NCBI GenBank assembly: GCA_918026815.1
Contig: CAKJVC010000256.1
Location: 1-64,000 of the forward strand
Direction: 5' to 3'
DNA: 64,000 nucleotides
Source: Chalara sp. BL73
Taxonomy: Eukaryota > Ascomycota > Leotiomycetes > Helotiales
This document shows positions 34,886 to 45,121 of the stretch, piece by piece. Under the pieces are notes generated by a model. That model had not been told where the DNA came from, searched no databases, and saw nothing but the letters and a program-made list of their open reading frames with translations. A program made the translations under genes and the position numbers. Positions within the stretch are counted from its first letter, which is position 1, and every line of letters begins with the position of its first letter.

Positions 34886-35496
34886 ATGACGCGAAGCCCG
34901 GATATTGGGATGCGGCAGCCCTTGGCTCTGGGCGGCAGCGTGGTTCTGATGTTGCGTTTGGGAATATGCCTGGCTCCGAGCAACCGTGTAATTCTGGCGT
35001 GGAGAGGGATAACCCTAGCAACGAGATAAAGCATAACACTGATCCGTTGGTTGTTGAACGAACCCGGCGTAGTTCTCCGTCGTATCCCGCGTTACCGTAA
35101 ATCTTGCTCTTCACAACTCAAAGGTAATGGTGGAATAAAACTTAGGCTGAAGAAGACCTTGTGTTCAGCTGATGATGAATCTCGATTTCGGTTTTGTACT
35201 TTTTCGTAGGGATATCCTGTGAGACTGATGTTCCATAGCAAGGTTACATGGTGGATGATTCTGGGGCAGCTTGGTCCGGGACCGCCCAGAAACATAGCTG
35301 ATATTGACAAAAATCGGGTATATTAACTGAATATTATGGATTGCGATGTAATCTGGACTAGTAGTCATCTTTACGTATGATCATTAACAATGGTATCTAT
35401 CTAAATGCTTTCTCGAGTCCGTCGTATATTCATCAGACCTAATAATTATGCTTTCCAACAGGATATTTACAGATAAACCCACTCTTTCTCATTCAC
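34886..35496. other. Spacer downstream of the Q-rich gene
   Basis: No gene recognised; it probably contains more decayed retroelement sequence up to about 35000 and the 3' UTR of the minus-strand gene. Confidence 0.3.
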
Positions 35497-38154
35497 TCAA
35501 CTTCCTTTCCAAGCTACAGGCACCGCAGGTGGGGGTCCATAATTAGGCTCTTGATATATCCCTGTCTTCGTCTGATGTATGACCTGTGCAGGCCCGGCAC
35601 TCCCCCACTGCCAGCCCTGTGTTCCCTGATACGGTATATTCTGTTGCGGTACAGCAGAGTGAGGGTTCTGCCATTGTTGTCCTGGGATTTGGTTTGTGGG
35701 TTGTGGGTAGCTCTGGGCTGGGGTATAGTTTGTGCCAGTAGTAGGTTGGCCATAGCTCTGTGATGGAGCATAATCCGCACTCGTGGCTGGGTGTGCATAG
35801 TTCTGTTGAGGAATGTATGTTTGGCTCTGATACTGGTTTTGGTTGTAATTTGGATAATTTTGCTGCGAAGCCCCAGCGAAATAGTCCTTTCCAGTCGTAA
35901 TTTGTCCAGGCGGAGGCGGGAAATAGGGTGGTGGTGGGCTTCCCACTGTCCCTATACTGGCCACAGACCCTGTCCTCCCATGAAGCATTACAGGTGCAGC
36001 ATGAGAGTTATATTGTTGTGGATTTGGTGTTGGAGCTCCAGAATAATAGCCTGAGTCATGTCGTTGATAGCCTGGTTGAGATGCGTATGATGGCTTTTGA
36101 ACGGATGCAAGAGATGGGTAGTTTTGTGGGTTGTATGTGGATGCGTAAGGTGAAGCAGTTCCGGATGTGGGGGTAGGTTGAGGTTGGTATTCTGCCTGAG
36201 ATGATGGAGAAGTTTGTTGAGTGATGTTGACGGGTGTAGGCTGTTGGATGATTTGGTAATCTTGCTGAGGTTGTTGGGCGGGAATTGTCGGTGACTGTAC
36301 AACTGGCGCAGGTGGTGGCGAGGAAATTGATGCTGCTACAGGTGGAAGGGTTGTATTTTGCTTTTGTGACTCAGTGGCTATCGTTGCAGGCTGTAGCTGA
36401 GATGTAGTTGAGCTCTTTCGTTCTAGATTCTCCTCCGGCAGTGGTACGGATGTTGTTTGAGGCGGGGGTGGAGGCGTACTATTTTGCTCTACTGGTTCGC
36501 TGGTGATGCTTGCAGCGACGACGGTCTCTTGAATAACGGTCTGGACCGCATTTGCAGCCTGGACTTGTACAGCACTGCTGGCAACTACCACATTACCTCT
36601 TGGTTTCAAGCTCTGCATAACTGACATAGATCTCACTGGTGCAGTCACTGCAGGACTCGCTTGAACTGCAGAACCAGCAATAACCACGCCACCGTTCTTA
36701 CTCAGACTTTCAGTCACAGACATTGGTTTCGACTGTATAATGACACTCTCTGAGGGTTGGATAGTCACACCTCGTCTCGCCAATTCCATGGCAAGCAATC
36801 TGGCCTTTAGTAATGCGATCTCCTCTTCCATGGTCATCTCGATTTTCTCTACTCCTGCATATTGAGACTGCATATCTTGTGATTCTGAGTACGCTGGTGC
36901 TGGCGTAGAGCATTCGTCATGTTCGGTAGATTGAATGTTTGCATTGTATGCTGGACTTTTTTCGGAAAAATATGATTCTGGTATTGGCCCTGCTTGAGCC
37001 GAGAAGGCGGTTGGGATCGTGATGAGATGTATTTTATTTTCCGGCCGTGAAGTAGCATCTGATTGTATAATTTGTTCGTTGGTGGAGGTTTCCGGTTGAT
37101 ATTGTGGTATTGCACTACCCAAGGTCTCTTGCGGAGCCTCTTGAAGAGGGGGTGGCGGCATCTCAGGCTGGGATGAGGGTTGCTCTGGCTGGTATTGACT
37201 CTGTGCGATTGGAACTGGCTGATAATATTGCTGCTGGTGTGAAGCTGGCTGATATGAAGCTGCTTGTGGTTGATAAGGGACTTGATTCTGTACATTGGCT
37301 TGAGCCATCGGTGGTGCAATAGCTTGTTGAACCAATTGCTGCTGTTGGGCGACTGGTTGATATCCTGAGCTGCTGTGCGCTCCGGGAATAGGGACTGGTT
37401 CATACATTGGTTCAGAAATAGATTGACCGGGGAGTTGTGGTTGGAATTGCGGATTGATTTGCTGCATTCCATATCCAGGCTGGCCGGCAAAACCAGGTTG
37501 TGCAGTCATTTGTGGATTGAGACTTTGTTGTTGCATTGCAAACTGCTGCTGCATATAATCATTCTGCATCTTCATCGCTAATTTATGCTCCGCACTCTTC
37601 TTCTCATGTTCTGTGTGTACGTGCTCTATTACAGCACCAGTTCCGTCCAACGCAGCATGAGCAACGAGGTACTCGACACCCTTCTCTCCTGCCGCTCCTC
37701 CTAAGACGTCCGCTCCTGGCCCTGCTAGTCCCAGCGTCGCGCCAGCGATAACACCAGAGATAGCCATGGGAGCTATAACATCACGTTTTCTTGTATTATG
37801 AGTCGCTCCTCGGGCCTGTAGTCCTCGCTCAATGATTTCCCTCTTTTTCCGTGCATTGTGAATCCTTGGCGTTGAAAGACCGAGTCCCACAAGTGATATA
37901 CCAGCCGTTAATGGAGAAAAGAGAATCGCTGCTCCTGTCGAAGTCGCCCCTCCTGCAATCTGACGTGTGTAGTTCTCCCATTCCTTTTGGAGTTGTTCTG
38001 TTGACAGACCATTGACCTTATTCTGGTAGTCATTATAGTCGAACGGCATCTTGACGCTTGATGTGCCCTCAAGGCGGAACGGATGGATGTATGTCGGGCG
38101 AGACTTTGAGATCGACAGCGGGAAATCCTTGGTCTTGAGGGCACTCGGTGACAC
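35497..38154 (-). CDS. Q/P-rich protein with conserved glycine-rich N-terminal domain
   Basis: An open frame of 885 aa. A better start may be the internal Met at 38049 (850 aa), because the conserved part begins there with MPFDYNDYQNKVNGLSTEQL. Residues about 45-180 form a conserved domain with two small-residue-rich hydrophobic stretches, AILFSPLTAGISLVGLGLST and VIAPMAISGVIAGATLGLAG, possibly membrane-associated. The remaining 650 residues are low complexity, rich in Gln, Pro, Tyr, Asn and Ser (QQYYQPVPIAQSQYQPE is typical), so prion-like and disordered. I know similar proteins in other ascomycetes only as hypothetical. No catalytic motif is seen. Long frames on the opposite strand are shadows of the biased composition. 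Confidence 0.85.
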   Translation of the reverse strand: MSPSALKTKDFPLSISKSRPTYIHPFRLEGTSSVKMPFDYNDYQNKVNGLSTEQLQKEWENYTRQIAGGATSTGAAILFSPLTAGISLVGLGLSTPRIHNARKKREIIERGLQARGATHNTRKRDVIAPMAISGVIAGATLGLAGPGADVLGGAAGEKGVEYLVAHAALDGTGAVIEHVHTEHEKKSAEHKLAMKMQNDYMQQQFAMQQQSLNPQMTAQPGFAGQPGYGMQQINPQFQPQLPGQSISEPMYEPVPIPGAHSSSGYQPVAQQQQLVQQAIAPPMAQANVQNQVPYQPQAASYQPASHQQQYYQPVPIAQSQYQPEQPSSQPEMPPPPLQEAPQETLGSAIPQYQPETSTNEQIIQSDATSRPENKIHLITIPTAFSAQAGPIPESYFSEKSPAYNANIQSTEHDECSTPAPAYSESQDMQSQYAGVEKIEMTMEEEIALLKARLLAMELARRGVTIQPSESVIIQSKPMSVTESLSKNGGVVIAGSAVQASPAVTAPVRSMSVMQSLKPRGNVVVASSAVQVQAANAVQTVIQETVVAASITSEPVEQNSTPPPPPQTTSVPLPEENLERKSSTTSQLQPATIATESQKQNTTLPPVAASISSPPPAPVVQSPTIPAQQPQQDYQIIQQPTPVNITQQTSPSSQAEYQPQPTPTSGTASPYASTYNPQNYPSLASVQKPSYASQPGYQRHDSGYYSGAPTPNPQQYNSHAAPVMLHGRTGSVASIGTVGSPPPPYFPPPPGQITTGKDYFAGASQQNYPNYNQNQYQSQTYIPQQNYAHPATSADYAPSQSYGQPTTGTNYTPAQSYPQPTNQIPGQQWQNPHSAVPQQNIPYQGTQGWQWGSAGPAQVIHQTKTGIYQEPNYGPPPAVPVAWKGS

Positions 38155-38549
38155 AAATACATTTCCACATTTTCGGTGTCATGCGTGTATGACACGATAC
38201 AATAAAACAGTGGGTTAGAAATCAGCCCTGTCTGTTCCCCAACCATACAATTAAGCCTCCTACGAAGCCCCGCCAAGTTCCAGATCAACGCCATCTGTTT
38301 CTAGTTTGGATTAATCACTCGAAAAGATTAGCCCCCACTCAGCCGCAGCTGAGCTGTTTCCAATAACTCATTGGATATTTGCTGCCATAAAGGAAAAACA
38401 AGCTTCGCTAAGCTCAGGCGCCAAGTCGGATTTAAGCTTGAATGGGAATGAAATAGCGAATGCTCGAAGGAAATTCCATGCTTTGATACGCGCTGATATC
38501 ATTTGAATGATGAAAACGGACTGTCGCGATTAAAGAGTGCTATTGAAAC
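38155..38549. other. Promoter region of the Q-rich gene
   Basis: No gene recognised. Confidence 0.3.
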
Positions 38550-39230
38550 CAAGACTAGGTCAACAGCGTACTATAGTTGCCGAAAAAAAAAAAAGAAGAG
38601 GCGATATCTCTATATGAATGATCTCGTCTCGGTATCTGATAGTGGTGCTATTTATAGTAGGAAGTATGTTGAGAGATGCCCTTAGATAAGGCCCCCATAT
38701 ACATACCGATATAAAGCCATTGGAAGAATAAGATAAATCCACCATCATTTTGTCAACAGGACCAATCACAATAATAACCTGCACTTCCTCATTAATCACC
38801 TGCGGAACATATTTGAACATTTATCACAGTAATCAGCCAACTTACACCGTATGTAATAAGTCCTAGTCGACGAGAAGAAGAATATAAATCAATTTTAAAT
38901 GATTACTGATGTAGAACTATGCTTGAAAGTTTCTTACCTGGAGGCGAAGCTCCAGAGGAAGTTTGCGAAACGGATGCAACTTGGTCGGGCTTTCTTTTGG
39001 GTTGAACTGGAGGAATTGTTTTGCCAGCCCCAATGATCGGGCGGTCCATGCGCGAAGGAAGTTCTCGTATAGCGCGAATTGATGATCCCTTCGATATCCG
39101 ACTTTCCACCTGAAAAAATCACTCCTGGAGGTCGCAAAAAAGGTCTTTCGACCGTGGAGACCTTTTCCTGTTTTGGGATATTGGATGAAGGAGCAAAGAC
39201 TGAATTCCTATCTTCGAAAGCACCTTCCAA
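38550..39230 (-). CDS. Possible small gene, unknown, structure unresolved
   Basis: From ATG 39230 on the minus strand comes a frame with ERPFLRPPGVIFS. One base out of phase, a Pro-rich continuation (RPIIGAGKTIPPVQPKRKP, SSGASPP) runs into a good donor (GTAAGA) at about 38939. After an AAG acceptor near 38848, the sequence ADYCDKCSNMFRR, with a CxxC pair, follows. The pieces suggest a spliced gene, but the first two do not join in phase without a one-base change. No family recognised. Confidence 0.3.
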
Positions 39231-40086
39231 TGTAAAGTCATGAAGCTTCTAGGCGGAGTCTTGTCCTCCACGTGTTGCTCTTGACTTTAAAGGGCAATCA
39301 ATACGATTTCATTGGAGATTTCATTTGTGGATGGCTGTTATAGAGTGCAAGTACTGTCAAAAGATGCATTTAATGTGTGATTGGTGTAGCGTTATTAGAG
39401 GGGTTATTGGGCTACTGGAGCCATAATGTGGACATGGAACCGAGAGAACGTATCTAAAAGCTTGGCGCCTAATTTGTAGCTGCATCATATTTTTTCAGAG
39501 GTTGTTTGATGTGGACTTATTCATGAGATAGTCCATGAGGCTTGAGCTCGTGTGAGCCTGGAAGCAGCTCTTGACCTGTATTATCCCCCACGGTAGTTCC
39601 TGAGGAAGGTGTACTAGAGCTAGCCATCATTGTTGGAGATTCGTCGTAGTACAGAGACATGAGGGCCCGGTTGCCTTCAAAAAATGCCAGTGAGGATATG
39701 AAGGACTAAAGTTTGAGGTTGGTGAAGATGAAGTGATGAGAGGAGGGAGTAGAGAGAAGATGGAATTGCCGCGTTCTCATGGGCTGCTCCAAGCTACGCT
39801 ACACGGCTTTCTGGTAAATTACTAACTTATTCAGCAGCATTCACTAATTGGAAAGTAGATGTGAATGGCAACATACACTCAAGTTGCGCATATATGAATA
39901 AACTCGGGTGAATCTTGGGAGGTGAAATAATCTCCTTGTAACACCCTTATATAGTTTCAGCCCCGCGCTAGGCACACGGAGAAGTTGAACATGATCGAGT
40001 CGATGCCATTACTTATGAGCGTATGTATGTTGGCGATAACGGGATGCCCATTTTTTCTGCCTGCATGCTTAAACAAACGCATGAGT
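39231..40086. other. Spacer with one short minus-strand frame
   Basis: A short minus-strand frame near 39660-39512 (MSLYYDESPTMMASSSTPSS and so on, about 48 codons) is preceded by an acceptor-like site, but nothing supports it further. Otherwise nothing seen. Confidence 0.3.
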
Positions 40087-40683
40087 TTATCTTCCCTTTT
40101 CACTTGGAGCTGACCCGCCAACGTATGGTGGAGGTACCTCACCTACCCCTCCGACCATCAATTCCTCTCTCTGTTCTACTCTCTCGTAATCCGGTAACGC
40201 ATTATCGACACTGCTTTCGGTCCAGGTGCCTAGCACATCATCAAACGGCATATTGAGCTCCTCTCCCAATTGTGCAAAGCGCGCCGAGTATTCCCTCAAC
40301 ACATCTTCTCCTTCCCGCAACCACTCTGTAATCTGATCTCTCCTCTGCCTGACATCATCTGTTGTGGATTGAGGTCCAGGTGTGTATGGCGGAACATCCG
40401 GGGCACTGTAAGCAGGCAGTTCTGAGCCGCTACCTTGGAAGGTAACGGGAGGGGCCGGATCTGGATCTGGGGAGGGAGCGCTAGTTGTACTCGATGTAGA
40501 AGAGTTCTGGGAGTGCCCGTATCTCTGTATCCAAAGGTTGTGTTCGCGGAGGGACGTTCGTAAGGCATCAAGCTCTGAGGCTAGAGATGGTATCAAACGA
40601 CGAAGATCTTGGTATGCAGTTTGAGATTGTGATTCGGCATGGGATGGAGGAGGGTCTGGGTTTGTATTGGTGTTAGATGCCAT
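40087..40683 (-). CDS. Conserved Pro-rich hypothetical protein (198 aa)
   Basis: An intact single-exon frame. The N-terminal 60 residues contain a helical segment (AYQDLRRLIPSLASELDALR). A Ser/Pro linker, STSSTTSAPSPDPDPAPP, follows, then ELPAYSAPDVPPYTPGP, a second helix (RRDQITEWLREGEDVLREYS, possible coiled coil) and a C-terminal PPPYVGG. PPxY-like tyrosine-proline motifs (PPPYVG, DVPPYTP) are the sort bound by WW domains of Rsp5-type ligases, so an adaptor role is possible but inferred. No signal peptide or membrane segment. Function unknown. Confidence 0.75.
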   Translation of the reverse strand: MASNTNTNPDPPPSHAESQSQTAYQDLRRLIPSLASELDALRTSLREHNLWIQRYGHSQNSSTSSTTSAPSPDPDPAPPVTFQGSGSELPAYSAPDVPPYTPGPQSTTDDVRQRRDQITEWLREGEDVLREYSARFAQLGEELNMPFDDVLGTWTESSVDNALPDYERVEQREELMVGGVGEVPPPYVGGSAPSEKGR

Positions 40684-41114
40684 GATGGTGATGATGATGA
40701 TTTTAAATATGATAGATGATGTTCTTTTCGAATGCTGTATTGTGGGTTGATATGTTTGCTTGCCAAGTAAAATATATAATGTAATGTAAATGCAAGTTTC
40801 TGGCTGACAACGAGGCGGGTGGCGGAAGGCTGAGGGTGACAGTTGTTAGCCTAACTGCCAGCCTGGACTTTCTTCTTTGAGTCAAAGGCACCGGGGTGCA
40901 ATTGTTCGATCACGTGATTATACTCGGCACCTAATGGCCTCTATTCCCGATCCCCGATAACAAATTCCGCCTGCATGATTAGCAATTGAGATCCCCGAGA
41001 CAGTAAATCATCAATAAACCAATTACTAATTACTAATATAAGACACAAAATGCCCGTACATCTCCTTTTTAGTGAGCCAGGAAGTAAGATACTCTCACCC
41101 AAGAAACGCCCACC
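40684..41114. promoter_or_regulatory. Divergent intergenic region, Pro-rich protein / GTO
   Basis: The minus-strand gene starts at 40683 and the glutathione transferase at 41115, so 431 bp serve both promoters. An earlier ATG at 41050 leads to a stop if spliced as the gene needs, and is not used as the start here. Confidence 0.5.
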
Positions 41115-42154
41115 ATGGTAAATACTTCTTCGATATGAAGTCCCCAATTGCTAACCATTTTACTACTATCTAGACAAGCTTCCAAACAAACGGCACATTC
41201 GTTCGTCCACCTTCTGCATTCCGCAACTTCATATCCAAAGAACCCAATACCCAATTTGCCCCCGAAAAGGGCAGATACGCGCTCTACCTCTCCCCTAACT
41301 GTCCCTGGGCGCATCGAACAATCATAGTCCGCAAGCTCAAGCATCTCGATGACATTATTGACCTCTACCTGATCGGCGCTTGGAGAGAAGGAGGCTGGGC
41401 CTTCAACGGCGCCAATGGCACGCATCCCGAAGACCCTTTGCACGGCTTCAAAACCATTAAAGAGCTCTATCTGCATGTTGACCCATCATACACCGGACGC
41501 GCCACAGTCCCGGTACTTTGGGACAAGAAGACGGACACCATTGTGAATAACGAGAGCTCAGAGATCATACGCATGTTCTATGATAACTTCGATGAGTTCT
41601 TGCCAGAGGAATACAGGGAGGTGAACAAGCCAGGCGGTGGCCTATATCCTGAGAATCTGCGAAAGGAGATCGATGAGCTTAATGAGTGGGTTTATGCAAC
41701 TGTGAATAATGGTGTATACCGCACCGGTTTTGCCAGCACACAAGAAGCCTATGAAGCCGGCCTCTACCCACTCTTTGAGTCCCTCGACCGCCTTGAAGCG
41801 CTCCTTGGTCATGGCAAACCCTTCTTATTCGGTGATCATATCACGGAAGCAGATGTAAGGTTATACACCACACTGGCACGGTTCGACGTAGCTTATGTGC
41901 CTATTTTTCTGTGTAACTTGAAGACCATACGGCATGATTATCCGCGGTTGCATCTTTGGTTAAGAAGGTTGTATTGGGATAAGGGACCACTGACCTCTGG
42001 TGCGTTTTATGAGACGACAAGTCCATGGATACATACCTATGGCCCAGGATATACATCCGCGAGGCAGACATTCGTGACGCCTACGGCGCCGTTTATTGTG
42101 CCCAAAGGTCCGAAGGTATTGATTGAAGAGCTAAAGGAGAGCGAGAAGTTGTAG
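41115..42154 (+). CDS. Omega-class glutathione transferase / S-glutathionyl-hydroquinone reductase
   Basis: Exon 1 is just the start codon (41115-41117, context CCACCATGG). Intron 41118-41173 follows, then exon 2 (41174-42154), for 327 aa beginning MTSFQTNGTFVRPPSAFRNF. The catalytic Cys is in LSPNCPWAHRTIIVRKL. DLYLIGAWREGGWAFNG and TVPVLWDKKTDTIVNNESSE complete the thioredoxin fold. The C-terminal helical domain has NGVYRTGFASTQEAYEAG, LEALLGHGKPFLFG, ITEADVRLYTTLARFDVAYV and NLKTIRHDYPRL, characteristic of the ECM4/Gto and bacterial YqjG family. These enzymes remove glutathione from glutathionyl-hydroquinones, including lignin- and chlorophenol-derived ones. Cytosolic, no targeting signal seen. 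Confidence 0.92.
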
Positions 42155-42422
42155 ATCTTTGGGAGGAAAGCTGGTATGAGATATGACGTATATGCGAGCC
42201 ATGAATAACGAACACAACAAGATTGAGCATTACTTGACCAAAGCACAAGCGAAAAATCGTGTGATAATATAGTAGCATTGGTAAAATGATGAACAAAAGA
42301 AATACTAGTCCGGGTATATTATCCCAACGCCAACAATACTCCATATTCCTGCTTTAGCACCTTCCTTCCCATATTTCCAATCCCCTTTCCAGTTCCCAAT
42401 TTCGCATTCCTATACTCCACAT

Positions 42423-45067
42423 TTAAACAGTAAAAGCCCTCTGAACCCTCATTCGAATCCTCCTCAAAGTGGTCCCGCGTCTCGGTCTCCCCGCCGCGCG
42501 TTCTTGTTTCTTAACAGTCTTCGTGCTCTTCCTCCTGCTCTTCATATCCACGCTCTTCCTCGTATCGCCGCGCTCCATAACTGCGCGCTCAATCGCGCGT
42601 CCGCATTTCCAAAGCAGCCCATGCGTTCCACCGCACACGCCGCAGACATCATAGCTTGGTTCCATCATAGGAAAGGGCACTCGATCCTCACGCTCAGCTT
42701 GCACCTGCCTCATACGCTCGGCGCGGATGGCCTGCGCCATATTCTCATCCCTCGTGCCCATGGAGCTCGCGCGAGGGGCGGGACGCTGGGCGATATCGAT
42801 ATGCCGACCACGGACCTCCTCCTCGTCCCGCTCAGCCTGGACCTCAGCCGCGACCGCCTTGCGGGGGATCTGGAAATCGAGCTGGCTATACTTTCTATGG
42901 CTTTCCGTCTCGAGATCCAACCCGATGAACAGCCGCGACATGCGTAGCTCGGGCAGCGCCGGCTCGTTTGCTGGCTGTCCCCGTGGGAGACGGTATTTGT
43001 AGGAGGAAGATGGCCGGACGGTTACATAGCCGTGATCTTCGTATCCGTCGAGCTTGCGTGCTAGCTCGTGCGACATTTGGATAAGTCGATTGAGTGGGAG
43101 GATTTCGCCTTGTTCTTGAGGGGGCGAGTGGAAGGAGTACCGCTTGTTTTCTGGGGTTGCGGTTTGAGGGCGCGACTTGGAGGTTGACCGCGAGCGGGAG
43201 AGGGTTCGGCTGAGAGTGCGGGTTAGGAGGGAGGGTCGCCTGGAAAGGGGTGCGGCGGCTGCCGTTGGTGCTGGAGATTGAGAGCGTGAGTCTGGGGATG
43301 TTGCTCTTGATGAGCGGCGGGAAGAAGTGCGTGACAGAGAGAAAGAGTTTGCACGGGATGTTCTCCGCGATGGTTGGCGTGAGAGTGGTGAAACAATCCA
43401 TGATGTACGGATAGGGAGGACGGAATCATGTTCTGGAAGCAGTGAACCATCAATATGAGATCGTGGACGCCAAGAAGAAGATCCAGCTCGCTCAAGCTGT
43501 GGTGTAGGCTCTGTTGCGAGCCAAGACGTTTCGTCGCCCGACTCCTCGATCGGGGAGACTATGTTGTAGGCTGGCGTCTTGGGGCGCAAGAGAATGGGCT
43601 TTTCGGAAGGCTTCGAATCGATGGTAACTCTCAAACGATCCGATGATCTTCTCGGCAGCAACGGTTTTACGCTGCTGGTTCGGCGCACGTCTAAAAAAGC
43701 GCTCGATTTCTCGTCTTTGGTTGGGACTGGGAATGCTGAGATTTCGGGTTCGAGCTCGGATCGTTGGACCTGGGTAATAGGCTTGTAGCCGGGATCGTTC
43801 TCGAAGACTGAGAAGCTCTCGCTTGTTAGGGACATGCGCTTGTTCTGCTCTGAAATGTGGCGTTTGTGTCCTGGCGGGAGAGGCAGGTTTGAGAAGATCC
43901 CAAAGTCGAACTTGGGTAGCGGCTCTGGAGAACCCCCAGAGACAGTGGATGCACGTCTCAGGACAGGCTTGGGCATTGAGATTGGCTTGATTGAGCCTTC
44001 TTCCAGGTTGGTAGCTTTCAGAGCAGGGCTAGGATTTGTGCTAGATGATCTACTAGAAGGAGGACTGGAACCAGCTTCTGAACCCGTGCTGCCGGTGTAG
44101 CTTCTACCACGAGATCGGGCACTTGATCCACTGCTGGATGTCGTATCTGAACGAGTCCTGGAGAATCTGGAGAAGTTCCTTGGTGTAGGAGGAGCAGCCT
44201 TCATCGTGTCCGATGTAAGTCCTCTAGGTCGAGTGGAACCCATCTTTCCCTCAACGAACTCGACGAGACCATCCTCAAGATCTTGTTGTGTTACTTGTTT
44301 CGATGCCAACAGTGGATGTGGGCGAGATAAAAGAGACGACAGTTGCTCAGAAGCCCACTGGTCCACTTTAGGCTGTTCTGAAATCGAGTTGGTAACATGT
44401 GGTGTATCTCGACGTAGAAGACGAGATCCAGGCCGTGCAGGCACAGATTTGGTAGGCTTCTCTATTGGGGAGTAGTTCTCGTTGGACTCGTCATGAAAAC
44501 CAACCTCCGATATGAGCGAACTGATCTTGCTAGACATATTTCTTGATGGGCGGGGGCGTGTTGTAGTTTCCGCTCCTAAAGCAGAGCTGGCGCTCAGAGG
44601 AGCCTGGGCCTGAAGAGAAAGTCAGCCTACCATATTCTCTTAAAACTGATTGTAGTGCTCACCTCTCTGTGCTCTTCAACAACCGCCATCAGGCTCTGGG
44701 AACTTCCCCTGGGCCTTCCAATCGATCTTCTCGTCTTCGGTCGTGCATTACTCGCGATTTCCTTCTGCATGTGAAGGACGATCTTGTTCCTCCACCGTTC
44801 AACGACCTGGTCAATACTGGCATCGGAGTGCACCACGCAAAGACAATTGCGTGCCACTTCATCAAGATACTCAAATGATGTTTTCAAGCTCTCGACGTGG
44901 TCCATATCATCGAGCATTTTTCCCGCTTTTGACAAGTCCATATCGGACAAAAGGGGTCGCTTGTTGAAGCATTTTGAGTCGTCGCACTCCTTGATTCCAA
45001 CACACTCGAAAGAATCGGACTCTGGATATACATCTAGGATCTCACGGAAATTCCAGTTGGGAGACAT
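42423..45067 (-). CDS. Ser-rich conserved hypothetical protein (~875 aa, two exons)
   Basis: Minus-strand exon 1 (45067-44663) starts MSPNWNFREILDVYPESDSF and contains FECVGIKECDDSKCFNKRP, a Cys-containing block of a type seen in other fungal proteins (C...C..C.N), and YLDEVARNCLCVVH. It joins in phase across intron 44662-44610 (donor GTGAGC, acceptor CAG) to exon 2 (44609-42423). Exon 2 is mostly disordered, very rich in Ser and Arg (SRTSSRRSSRATSPDSRSQS), which suggests phosphorylation. It ends in a conserved part with LFIGLDLETESHRKYSQLDF, YDVCGVCGGTHGLLWKC (CxxC zinc-like knuckle) and a basic tail. Earlier Met codons in exon 2 (44537) would give a shorter protein; the in-phase splice argues for one gene. 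Function unknown. Confidence 0.75.
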
Positions 45068-45121
45068 CTTGAATGGGAAATAGGCGGCAATAGAGAATAA
45101 CGATGTACTACCTTTCAACAC

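Noticed and set aside
36849..37490. 213-codon plus other long frames overlapping the Q-rich gene
   Set aside because: They are shadows of the compositionally biased 885-codon minus-strand gene; no family motif.
41050..41117. ATG at 41050 as the start of the glutathione transferase
   Set aside because: Splicing from this frame creates a stop (TG+A); the ATG at 41115 joins in phase.
42504..43495. Several frames of 90-168 codons on both strands over the Ser-rich gene
   Set aside because: Explained by high GC and Ser/Arg codon bias in the real minus-strand gene; no motifs.
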